A model generated the notes under the pieces. It saw nothing but the letters and a program-made list of their open reading frames with translations, did no database searches and had not been told where the DNA came from. Below are positions 1 to 7,428 of a DNA stretch of 64,000 nucleotides, one piece after another. Within the stretch, counting starts at the first letter, position 1; each line of letters begins with the position of its first letter. The stretch is from Acidobacteriota bacterium (GTDB taxonomy: Bacteria; Acidobacteriota; Terriglobia; Bryobacterales; Bryobacteraceae): contig JAFDVZ010000025.1 in NCBI GenBank assembly GCA_018268715.1, forward strand, positions 1-64,000, read 5' to 3'. The position numbers were made by a program, and so were the translations under genes.

Positions 1-315
1 CGAGGCTAGGGCTGGTGTCGAGGCTAGGGATGGTGTCGAGGCTAAGCGTGGTGTCCACGCTATGCCGGCTGGCGGGGCGAACCCTGGTGGCCATGCTGGC
101 CCTGCTGGCCCTGGTCTCGAGGCTAGGCCTGGTGTCGAGGCGAAGCTTGGTGTCGAGGCGAAGCCGGTTGGCGGGGTGAAGCCTGGTGTCGATGCGAGGC
201 CTGGTGTCGAGGCTCGCGAGGCTAGGTCTGGTGTCGAGGCGACGCCGGTGGTTGAGGCGATGCCCGTGGCCGAGGCTGGGCCGGTGGTCGAGGCGGCGTT
301 GGAGGCTGCGCCGCG
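1..315 (+). repeat. Degenerate 18-bp coding tandem repeat (Gly-Val-Glu-Ala hexapeptide)
   Basis: The core GGTGTCGAGGC or a one- to three-base variant starts at 14, 32, 50, 113, 131, 149, 185, 203 and 230. Spacings are mostly 18 or 36 bp and always a multiple of 3. Read in the frame beginning at base 2, each unit encodes Gly-Val-Glu-Ala plus two variable residues (often Arg/Lys-Pro). The array continues off the left edge, so its full length is unknown. Units become more degenerate (VVEA, VAEA, ALEA) towards 315. Confidence 0.85.
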
Positions 316-1279
316 GTATGGGGTGGTCGATACGGAGCCTTGTCCGGCGTGCTCGCATCCGCAGGCGGTGCTGCTGTTTCGTACCGGCGACCGGTTGTAT
401 GGCACTACCGATCGGGAGTTTACTATCGTCGAGTGTGTTAGTTGCCGGCTGATCCGCCTGGAACCTCAACCCGAACCTGCTGAGCTTACCAATTATTACC
501 CCCCTTCCTATTGGTTCGCTGCCGGTGAGACCGCCGCTGAACGGCTCGAGGAGGCGTACCGGCGGCTCGTTCTTTCCGATCATGTGCGGTTTGTGCGGCG
601 GGCCCTCGAGAATTCCGGCGAGGATGGGCCTATCCTCGATGTCGGCTGCGGCGGGGGATTGTTTCTCCGGCTTATGGCCGAAAATGGCGTGCGCGTCATC
701 GGTCATGAAATCTCGCTCGACGCTGCTCGCGTCGCTACCCATGTCAATGGCGTCCCCGCTGTCTGCGGACAACTGCCCCGGAATGCTCTCCCGGCTGGCA
801 GTTGCGCCGTCGTCACCATGTTTCACCTGCTCGAACACCTCTATGATCCGGCTGCCTATGTCGAGGCTGCTCATGAGCTGCTGAAGCCCGAGGGCCGCCT
901 CGTCATCCAGGTGCCTAATGCGTCCTCCTGGCAGACGCTCCTGTTCGGGCGGCGGTGGAATGGCTATGATGTGCCGCGGCACCTGTTTAACTTCAAACCG
1001 AAAGACATCGAGAACCTGCTCGACGCTTGCGGGTTTGAAGCGGTTCGCTGGAAACATTTCTCGCTGCGGGATAATCCGGCTGGACTTGCCACCACCATCG
1101 CTCCTTCCCTCGATCCCATGGCGCGGCGCATCCGGCGCGCCGAGGAGACGCCCGGCGCGCGGCTGATGAAGAACTTCCTCTATCTCGGGCTGGTGCTGGC
1201 GGCGCTGCCGTTCACCGTTGTCGAGGCTGCCTGCCGCGCCGGCTCCACCATCATGGTCGAGGCGCGGAAGAAGAGTTGA
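2..1279 (+). CDS. Class I SAM-dependent methyltransferase with N-terminal zinc-binding and repeat region (5' end open)
   Basis: The frame is open from base 2 through the left edge, so the start is unresolved. ATG at 62 or 260 is possible, but the repeat reads on upstream. Counting from the ATG at 62, residues 1-85 are the Gly-Val-Glu-Ala repeat. A Cys4 knuckle follows (CPAC at 94-97 and CVSC at 125-128), then SAM motif I (ILDVGCGGG, about 191-199), motif II/III (VVTMFHLLEHLYDP) and a hydrophobic C-terminal helix. Enzymes with this Cys4-plus-Rossmann layout methylate sugars, lipids or small metabolites, but the substrate cannot be read here. Its stop overlaps the next methyltransferase start in a TTGA. 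The repeat is an unusual N-terminal addition. Confidence 0.85.
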   Translation, partial: EARAGVEARDGVEAKRGVHAMPAGGANPGGHAGPAGPGLEARPGVEAKLGVEAKPVGGVKPGVDARPGVEAREARSGVEATPVVEAMPVAEAGPVVEAALEAAPRYGVVDTEPCPACSHPQAVLLFRTGDRLYGTTDREFTIVECVSCRLIRLEPQPEPAELTNYYPPSYWFAAGETAAERLEEAYRRLVLSDHVRFVRRALENSGEDGPILDVGCGGGLFLRLMAENGVRVIGHEISLDAARVATHVNGVPAVCGQLPRNALPAGSCAVVTMFHLLEHLYDPAAYVEAAHELLKPEGRLVIQVPNASSWQTLLFGRRWNGYDVPRHLFNFKPKDIENLLDACGFEAVRWKHFSLRDNPAGLATTIAPSLDPMARRIRRAEETPGARLMKNFLYLGLVLAALPFTVVEAACRAGSTIMVEARKKS

Positions 1280-1965
1280 TCTACCGCAGCGCCGTCGACC
1301 GGCTCCCCACACCGCTGCGCCGTTACCTGCTGCACTTCGAAACCGCTATCAGCGACGCCGTCGATGCGTTTTCCGCTTCCCTTTCCAATGGCTCGCGCGT
1401 GCTCGACGCCGGGGCCGGGGAGTGCGCCTACAAGGATCGCTTCGCGCAACATCGCTATACCGGCGTCGACTTGGGGATCGGCGATGCGCAGTGGAATTAT
1501 GGACAACTGGACGCGGTGGCGGACCTTGCCTTGCTGCCTTTTCACGATGGCGCCTTCGATGCGGCGGTGAATATCGTCACGCTTGAACATGTGCGCGAGC
1601 CCGCGGTGGTGCTGGCGGAGTTGGGGCGGGTGCTGGCGCCGGGTGGACGGCTGCTGCTGGCGGTTCCGCATGAGTGGGAAGAGCACCAGACGCCCCATGA
1701 CTACTTCCGCTATACGCGCTATGGCGTCCGCTACCTGCTCGAACGCGCCGGGTTCGGCGAGATCGACATTCGTCCGGCGGGCGGCTTCTTCCGGCTGCTG
1801 TCACGGCGCTTGCTGAATGCGCTGCAGTTCTTTCCCGGGCCGCTGTTTGTGCTGGCCGCGCTGGCGTTCGCGCCGGCGGCGCTGGCGCTGCCGCTGCTTG
1901 AACCGCTCGACCGCAAGCAAAACTTTACACTGGGGTATATATGCATCGCGCGAAAGCCCTTCTGA
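1276..1965 (+). CDS. Class I SAM-dependent methyltransferase
   Basis: A 229-residue protein starting at a TTG that overlaps the upstream stop by four bases (TTGA), implying translational coupling. SAM motif I is VLDAGAGECAY (about residues 42-52), with an acidic residue closing strand 2 in YTGVDLGIGD. A Methyltransf_11-like post-motif follows (TLEHVREPAVVLAELGRVL, then PGGRLLLAVPHEWEEH). The C-terminus has a hydrophobic stretch (about 190-212) that may attach it to the membrane. With gene 1 it forms a two-methyltransferase unit. The substrate is unknown; surface glycan or lipid modification is a guess. Confidence 0.88.
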   Translation: MIYRSAVDRLPTPLRRYLLHFETAISDAVDAFSASLSNGSRVLDAGAGECAYKDRFAQHRYTGVDLGIGDAQWNYGQLDAVADLALLPFHDGAFDAAVNIVTLEHVREPAVVLAELGRVLAPGGRLLLAVPHEWEEHQTPHDYFRYTRYGVRYLLERAGFGEIDIRPAGGFFRLLSRRLLNALQFFPGPLFVLAALAFAPAALALPLLEPLDRKQNFTLGYICIARKPF

Positions 1966-2813
1966 TGCTGGCCGCCTCGCTGCCGGCCTTCTGCCTGGAC
2001 TTCAGCGGGGCGTCCGCGCTCGAGTTCACCCGCAAGGCCGTCGCCTTTGGGCCGAGACCGCCCGGCAGCCAGGCCAACCGCAATGAACAGGCCTGGATCA
2101 AAGCCGAATTGCACAAACTGCCGAAGTGCCAGGTGATCGAAGACGCTTTCACCGGCCAGACGCCCAAGGGGCCGATCGCGATGAAGAACATCATCGCGCG
2201 CTTTCCGGGCGCGTCGGGGCGGGCCATCGTGCTGACGGGACATTTCGACACGAAATTGTTTCCGGGCCGGAACTTCGTGGGGGCCAACGACGGAGGCGCC
2301 TCAGCCGGCATCCTGCTGGAGCTGGCGAGGGTGGTTGCGACGCGGTCCTATCCCGACGATGTCTACTTTGTCTGGTATGACGGCGAGGAGGCGATCGGCG
2401 AATGGTCGTCGACCGATGGCATACATGGCAGCCGGCACCTGGCCTCCAAATGGACCGCCGATGGGACGGTGGGGCGCATCAAGGCGCTGGTGAACGTGGA
2501 CATGATCGGCGATAAAGACCTGGGGATTATGCAGGTGACGAACTCGTCGCCGAAACTGCTGCGGCTGGTTTGGCAGATCGCCCGGGAGATGGGCTATGGC
2601 AAGTACTTCCTGGACGACGGCGGGGCGATTGAGGACGACCACATCCCGTTCGTTCACGCGGGCGTGAACTCGCTGGACCTGATTGACTTCGACTATGGGC
2701 CGGGAAACCGATACTGGCACACCGATCAGGACACGATGGACAAGATCAGCGCGCATAGCCTGGAGGTGGTGGGCAATGTGCTGCTCGAGTTAGTCCGGAG
2801 ATTGGGGAGTTAG
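1941..2813 (+). CDS. Exported M28-family zinc peptidase / glutaminyl-cyclase-like protein
   Basis: A 290-residue protein with an N-terminal signal peptide (MHRAKALLMLAASLPAFC), so probably periplasmic. The M28 metal-ligand series is visible: His in GHFDTK, Asp in GANDGGAS, the Glu pair in YDGEEA, Asp in VNVDMIGD and His in RYWHTDQD. The short length and the FDYGPGNRYWHT end resemble bacterial glutaminyl-peptide cyclotransferases more than broad aminopeptidases, but the two activities cannot be separated from sequence alone. The ATG lies 25 bp inside the preceding gene in another frame. Its stop is 4 bp from the convergent glucosidase stop. Confidence 0.88.
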   Translation: MHRAKALLMLAASLPAFCLDFSGASALEFTRKAVAFGPRPPGSQANRNEQAWIKAELHKLPKCQVIEDAFTGQTPKGPIAMKNIIARFPGASGRAIVLTGHFDTKLFPGRNFVGANDGGASAGILLELARVVATRSYPDDVYFVWYDGEEAIGEWSSTDGIHGSRHLASKWTADGTVGRIKALVNVDMIGDKDLGIMQVTNSSPKLLRLVWQIAREMGYGKYFLDDGGAIEDDHIPFVHAGVNSLDLIDFDYGPGNRYWHTDQDTMDKISAHSLEVVGNVLLELVRRLGS

Positions 2814-2817
2814 CCGC

Positions 2818-5460
2818 TTACTCCCCGCTCTGCTTGAGGAGTTTCGCCACCAGTCCGGTCCAGCCGGTCTGGTGACTCGCGCCGAGTCCTCGGCCGGCGT
2901 CTCCGTGGAAATATTCGTAGAACAGAACCAGGTCCCGCCAGTTGGGGTCGGCGGCGTATTTGTCGTCCGTTCCATGAACGGGGCGGCGTCCGCCGGAATC
3001 GCGCAGGAAGATATGACTGAGGCGCCGCGATAACTCGGCGGCGACTTCCCAGAGAGTCATCCAGACGCCCGAGCCGGTGGGGCATTCCACCTTAAAGTCG
3101 TCGCCATAGTAGTGATGGAACTTCTGGAGCGACTCGATCAGGAGATAGTTGACCGGGAACCAGATGGGTCCACGCCAGTTGGAGTTGCCGCCGAACAGGC
3201 CGGTGGTGGATTCGCCGGGCTCGTAGGATACGCGGTATTCCGCGCCGCCGGCGCTGAGCACGAAGGGACGGTCCTGGTGGATCTTCGAGAGGGCGCGGAC
3301 GCCGTAGGGGGACAGGAATTCCTTCTCATCGAGCATGACTGAGAGGACGCGGCGCAACTGGTCGCCGCTGATCACCGACAGCAGGAGACGCTCGCCGGCG
3401 CCCGGAGTGTTCATGTGCGGGATGTGATCGGTGAGGTCGCGACGGTTCTCGAGAAACCAGTCCATGCGGCGCTTGAAGCCGGGCAGGCGGGCGATGCGGC
3501 GGGGTTCGAGGGTTTCGACGGCGAACAGTGGGATGAGTCCCACCATGGACCGGATGCGCAGGGGCATGTGCGAGCCGTCGGGCAGGTGGAGCAGGTCGTA
3601 GAAGAAGCCGTCCTGTTCGTCCCACATGGAGAACCCGTCTCCGCCCAGGTGGTTGATGGCGCGGGCGATGTAGACGAAGTGCTCCCAGAACTTGCTGGCG
3701 ACGTCCTGATAGGCCGAGTCCTCGCGAGCCAGCTCCATGGCGATGGCGAGCAGGTTCAGGCTGTACATGGCCATCCAGCCGGTGCCGTCGGCCTGTTCGA
3801 GAAATCCGCCGGTGGGCAGGGGTTTGCTGCGGTCGAAGACTCCGATGTTATCGAGTCCGAGGAAGCCGCCCTGGAAGACGTTGCGGCCTTCGGCGTCCTT
3901 ACGGTTGACCCACCAGGTGAAGTTTAGCAGTAACTTGTGAAAGACGCGTTCGAGAAAGCCGTGGTCGGAGTGACCGTGCTCCTTCTGCTCGATTTTGTAG
4001 ACGCGATAGGCGGACCAGGCGTGCACGGGCGGGTTCACGTCGCCGAAGGACCACTCATAGGCGGGTAACTGCCCGTTGGGGTGCATGTACCATTCGCGCA
4101 ACATGAGGGTGAGTTGGTCCTTGGCGAATTCCGAGTCGACCAGGGCCAGCGGGAGACAGTGAAAGGCGAGATCCCAGGCGGCGTACCATGGGTACTCCCA
4201 CTTATCGGGCATCGAGATGACGTCGGAGTTATACAGGTGCCGCCACTCACGGTTGCGGCCGGCGCGGCGTTCGGGCGGAGGCGGGGGGAAGGCCGGGTCT
4301 CCGTCCATCCAATCGCGAACCACGTAGTGATAAAACTGCTTGGACCAGAGCAGGCCGGCGAAGGCCTGGCGCATGACCTGGCGGCCGTCTTCGGAAAGCT
4401 CCTCGGGGGCGATGGCGGCGAAGTACTCGTCGGCTTCGGCTTTTCGCTGCGCCTCGATCTGTTCGAAGGCGGGACCGAAGGGGTCGGGCGGAAGCGCATC
4501 GGCGAGGCGGAGGCGGACGGTGACTTCTGCGCCGGGGGGCACGGTGAAACGGTAGTGGGCGGCGGCCTTGGTGCCGCAACGGCCGGGGTTGACGGCGGAG
4601 CGGTCTCCGGCGATGACGGCGCGGCCGATGCTGTCCTTCACGTAGGGGCTGGGGTTGGGCTCGTCGTACAGGGCCCGGTGGTTGGTCTCGTTGGCGGTGA
4701 ACAGCAGTTCGGGGGCGCCGTCCATGAGGAGGCGGCGGACGCCGTAGGTGGGCTCCACGAGTTCGATCAGGTTGGAGCCGGCGGCGTGCAGGCCGGGTTG
4801 CGCGGCGGGACGGCCCCAGGACCAGGTGTTGCGGAACCAGATGGTGGGCAACAGGTGGATTTCGGCGGGCTCGGGTCCGCGGTTCACGGCGGTGATGCGG
4901 ATCAGGATGTCTTCCGCGCTGGCCTTGGCGTACTGGACGAAGACGTCGAAGTAACGGTTGGCGGCGAAGGCGCCGGCGTCGTCGAGTTCGAATTCGCCGA
5001 CGTGGCGGTCGCGGCTGCGGTTTTCGGCGAGCAGCATCTCATAAGGGAAACGCTCCTGGGGGTATTTGTACAGGAAGCGCATCCACGAGTGAGTGGGGGT
5101 GCTGTCGAGATAGAAGTACGACTCCTTGACGTCCTCGCCGTGGTTGCCCTGATCGCCGGTGAGTCCGAAGAGGCGCTCCTTGAGGATGGGGTCGACGCCG
5201 TTCCAGAGGGCGAGGGAGAAACAGATATACTGATGGCGGTCGCAGATGCCGGCGAGGCCGTCCTCGTTCCAGCGATAGGCCTTGACGTGGGACTGCTCAA
5301 AGGGGAGGAAGCTCCAGGCTTCGCCGTCAGCGCTGTAATCTTCGCGGACGGTTCCCCAGGCGCGCTCGGCGAGGTAGGGTCCCCAGCGCTTCCAATGCAC
5401 CTGGCGCGCGCGGGACTCCTCCAGGCGGCGATGCTCGGCGGTATCGGCGGGTCTATTCAA
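2818..5460 (-). CDS. GH63-like / MGH1-type glucosidase
   Basis: An 880-residue protein without an obvious signal peptide. It matches the large bacterial glucosidase family carrying the mannosylglycerate-hydrolase-like (alpha/alpha)6 barrel. N-terminal blocks include [37 protein letters not shown] and [14 protein letters not shown]. The C-terminal barrel includes [30 protein letters not shown] and [16 protein letters not shown]. The role is probably hydrolysis of an alpha-glucoside; the exact substrate is not deducible. The first codon in this frame is TTG at 5460, with no convincing Shine-Dalgarno, so the start is uncertain by a few residues. With glgP and zwf it adds to a glucan/glucose theme. 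Confidence 0.88.
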   Translation of the reverse strand: MNRPADTAEHRRLEESRARQVHWKRWGPYLAERAWGTVREDYSADGEAWSFLPFEQSHVKAYRWNEDGLAGICDRHQYICFSLALWNGVDPILKERLFGLTGDQGNHGEDVKESYFYLDSTPTHSWMRFLYKYPQERFPYEMLLAENRSRDRHVGEFELDDAGAFAANRYFDVFVQYAKASAEDILIRITAVNRGPEPAEIHLLPTIWFRNTWSWGRPAAQPGLHAAGSNLIELVEPTYGVRRLLMDGAPELLFTANETNHRALYDEPNPSPYVKDSIGRAVIAGDRSAVNPGRCGTKAAAHYRFTVPPGAEVTVRLRLADALPPDPFGPAFEQIEAQRKAEADEYFAAIAPEELSEDGRQVMRQAFAGLLWSKQFYHYVVRDWMDGDPAFPPPPPERRAGRNREWRHLYNSDVISMPDKWEYPWYAAWDLAFHCLPLALVDSEFAKDQLTLMLREWYMHPNGQLPAYEWSFGDVNPPVHAWSAYRVYKIEQKEHGHSDHGFLERVFHKLLLNFTWWVNRKDAEGRNVFQGGFLGLDNIGVFDRSKPLPTGGFLEQADGTGWMAMYSLNLLAIAMELAREDSAYQDVASKFWEHFVYIARAINHLGGDGFSMWDEQDGFFYDLLHLPDGSHMPLRIRSMVGLIPLFAVETLEPRRIARLPGFKRRMDWFLENRRDLTDHIPHMNTPGAGERLLLSVISGDQLRRVLSVMLDEKEFLSPYGVRALSKIHQDRPFVLSAGGAEYRVSYEPGESTTGLFGGNSNWRGPIWFPVNYLLIESLQKFHHYYGDDFKVECPTGSGVWMTLWEVAAELSRRLSHIFLRDSGGRRPVHGTDDKYAADPNWRDLVLFYEYFHGDAGRGLGASHQTGWTGLVAKLLKQSGE

Positions 5461-5528
5461 TACAGGTTAGGATAGAGCCTGCGCGGACGGTTTCACAACT
5501 CAGGCGGAGCCGTGAGTCGCGGCGGCGG

Positions 5529-5714
5529 CTACTTATCCTGGAGTTCGCAGACGCCGGGGCGGTAGCAATTGTGGCCGTCGGCGGTCCACTGCAGGCAGAC
5601 CTCGCAGAGCTTCAGGTCTCGCTGGGCCTCCTGCGGCGTGGCGCTATCGACCAACGCCTCCATCCCTTCGACAAATGGCTGGGCCGGCTGGCTGGGCGCA
5701 TCTTTCGGACTCAT
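5529..5714 (-). CDS. Small Cys-containing hypothetical protein
   Basis: A 61-residue protein starting MSPKDAPSQ. I chose the ATG at 5714 because GGAGG lies 5 bases upstream (5720-5724) and the likely promoter (5766-5794) would start transcription near 5759, after the longer ATG at 5765. The C-terminal third carries four cysteines (CEVC, then C and C in HNCYRPGVC), which could bind a metal. The N-terminal half is Pro/Ala/Glu-rich. There is no signal peptide and no family I recognise. Base composition matches its neighbours, and the RBS and promoter support a real gene. Confidence 0.6.
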   Translation of the reverse strand: MSPKDAPSQPAQPFVEGMEALVDSATPQEAQRDLKLCEVCLQWTADGHNCYRPGVCELQDK

Positions 5715-5765
5715 AGCATCCTCCGGGGTCCGCGGCGGCGGACGGAATATAGGAACCGACTTCAC

Positions 5766-5794
5766 ATTGTAATTCCGCTTTTAGGACCTGTAAA
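5766..5794 (-). promoter_or_regulatory. Sigma-70-type promoter for the small Cys protein
   Basis: On the minus strand, TTTACA (5789-5794) and TACAAT (5766-5771) are separated by exactly 17 bases. The predicted transcript start near 5759 gives a leader of about 45 nt to the ATG at 5714. Confidence 0.6.
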
Positions 5795-5863
5795 GCCGAA
5801 ATACGAGGTTAACACCGTGAATTACGAAATCAAGGGGGGAGAGGGAGGGGTTAGAGATAATTA

Positions 5864-5892
5864 AAAGCCGCTCCGGAGTTCGGAGCGGCTTT
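5864..5892 (-). terminator. Rho-independent terminator of the cold-shock gene
   Basis: A perfect 12-bp inverted repeat (AAAGCCGCTCCG / CGGAGCGGCTTT) with a 5-base loop. On the minus strand it is followed by a T-rich run (TTTTAATTAT). It lies about 35 bp after the csp stop. Confidence 0.85.
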
Positions 5893-5926
5893 GGGTAAGA
5901 CAGGTGTTTGAAAAGTGATACCGGAG

Positions 5927-6130
5927 TCAGGGGCGAGAAACGTTCTCAGCCTGCAAACCCTTGGGGCCTTTCTTCACCTCGAATTCCACTTCCGCGCCTT
6001 CATCCAAAGTCCGGTATCCGGTCATCTGGATGGCGGAAAAGTGAACGAACACGTCCTCGCCGTTGGCCCGTTGAATGAATCCGTAGCCTTTCGCGGCGTT
6101 AAACCATTTCACAACACCTTTTTCTCTCAC
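5927..6130 (-). CDS. csp: Cold-shock protein, CspA family
   Basis: A single cold-shock (OB-fold) domain of 67 residues, the usual family length. It shows RNP1 (KGYGFIQR) and RNP2 (DVFVHFSAI), preceded by [10 protein letters not shown]. These proteins bind single-stranded nucleic acid and act as RNA chaperones in the cytoplasm. I place the start at the GTG ending at 6130, because AGGAG lies about ten bases upstream and the domain then begins at residue 2. A longer ATG frame from 6166 would add 12 unrelated residues. The untranslated region upstream is long, as in many csp genes, and a strong terminator follows. Confidence 0.93.
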   Translation of the reverse strand: MREKGVVKWFNAAKGYGFIQRANGEDVFVHFSAIQMTGYRTLDEGAEVEFEVKKGPKGLQAENVSRP

Positions 6131-6259
6131 TGCCGTATTTCTCCTGGTTGGTTGCGTGGATAGCACGGAGCGCTAGCGTGTGTGGGGCGCTGTGGCGTAG
6201 TTCAACACTGTCTGTGTCGAAACACCGAACTACCTGCAACTCTTTGAAAGCTTCGCATA

Positions 6260-6288
6260 ATTGTCGCACGTACTTACTCTGTGTGCAA
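6260..6288 (-). promoter_or_regulatory. Candidate csp promoter
   Basis: TTGCAC (6283-6288) and GACAAT (6260-6265) on the minus strand, 17 bases apart. Both boxes are imperfect. It would give a leader of about 120 nt before the csp GTG, plausible for a cold-shock mRNA. Confidence 0.3.
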
Positions 6289-6361
6289 CAGAGAAATTAA
6301 GGCATGGAGGTTTTATTTACGCGCCGGCTGGGGAATTCCGGCAGGCGGCGCGGGCCGGGAG

Positions 6362-7381
6362 CTAGTTGCCGCTCCAATTGGCGACGAAGACATTGAACTC
6401 GTATCGTCCCTTGGCGTCGCGATCGGAGACGAAGGCGAGGCGTTTGCCGTCGGGGGAGAACTCGGGAAACGAGGTGAACCCACCAAAATGGGTTACCTGT
6501 TCGAGTCCGGTCCCGTCGGTGTTGATCATGAAGAGCTCGAACTTGCGGGAGTCGCAGGCGTGCTGGTTCGAGGAGAATAGGATGCGTTTACCGTCTGGAG
6601 TGAAGGTGGGGGCGAAGCTGGCGCAGCCGAAGTTGGTGAGCTGGCGCGGGTTGGAGCCGTCGGCGCCGGCGATGAACAGCTCCATTTTCATGGGGGCGGT
6701 GAGGTTTTCCTGGAGCAGTTGCTGGTATTTCCGGAGGGGCTCTCCGTCAGTCGGGTGATTGGCGCGCCAGACCACGTGTTTGCCGTCGCGGGAGAAGACG
6801 GCGCCGCCGTCATAGCCAATAGTTTTCGTTAACTGCTTTTTGCCGGAGCCATCGAGGTTCATGGTCCACAACTCCAGGTCGCCGGAGGCGAGAGAGGTGT
6901 AAACGATGCGCCTGGTCTTCCAGTTGACGGTGGCTTCGGCGTCGTAACCGGGGGCGTCGGTCAGTTTCTTGACGATGGTCCCGTCGGTTTTGGCGAGGAA
7001 GATGTCGTAGCCGGGGAAGACATCCCAGACGTAGCCCTTACTTCGGTCGGCGCGAGCGGGGCACGAGTCGCCGGCCTGGTGGGTGGAGGCGTAGACGATG
7101 TGCTTGCCGTCGGGGAGGAAGTAGCCGCAGGTGGTGACTCCCTTGCCGGTGGAGACGAGCCGGATGCCGGAGCCGTCGGCGTTCATGATGTACTGCTGGT
7201 CGCAGGACTGGCTGCCGCGGGTGGATTGGAAGATGAGTTGGCGGCCGTCGGGGGACCAGTACGCCTCCGCGTTTTGGCCTCCGGCGGTCAGTTGGCGGAT
7301 GTCGGTCAGCGGGGAAGACTGGCCGAATGTGAAAGCGGCGCCCAGGATGCCGCAAATGGCGGCTAAAGTGCTGTTGTGCAT
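6362..7381 (-). CDS. Exported TolB-like beta-propeller protein (PD40 repeats)
   Basis: 339 residues from the ATG at 7381. An upstream frame to 7429 exists, but the signal peptide MHNSTLAAICGILGAAFTFG starts at the chosen site. The body is a series of PD40/WD40-like strands with the typical phrase SPDGRQLIF / SPDGKRLAF and intervening MNADGSG, TKTDGT-like and INTDGTGL loops, as in TolB propellers. It is probably periplasmic and binds partners; no catalytic motif is visible. Several paired cysteines (for example SQSCDQQ, TTCGYF) may form disulfides. It is transcribed divergently from the TonB-like receptor, with only 47 bp between the starts. Confidence 0.85.
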   Translation of the reverse strand: MHNSTLAAICGILGAAFTFGQSSPLTDIRQLTAGGQNAEAYWSPDGRQLIFQSTRGSQSCDQQYIMNADGSGIRLVSTGKGVTTCGYFLPDGKHIVYASTHQAGDSCPARADRSKGYVWDVFPGYDIFLAKTDGTIVKKLTDAPGYDAEATVNWKTRRIVYTSLASGDLELWTMNLDGSGKKQLTKTIGYDGGAVFSRDGKHVVWRANHPTDGEPLRKYQQLLQENLTAPMKMELFIAGADGSNPRQLTNFGCASFAPTFTPDGKRILFSSNQHACDSRKFELFMINTDGTGLEQVTHFGGFTSFPEFSPDGKRLAFVSDRDAKGRYEFNVFVANWSGN

Positions 7382-7428
7382 TATGGATCCGGTAGGGCCT
7401 ATTGTATATTGAAGCGATCCGAGTTCCA

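Noticed and set aside
4081..5475. 464-codon open frame opposite the GH63-like gene, plus strand
   Set aside because: Composition is Gly/Val/Ala-rich without motifs; it mirrors the third-position GC of the real gene.
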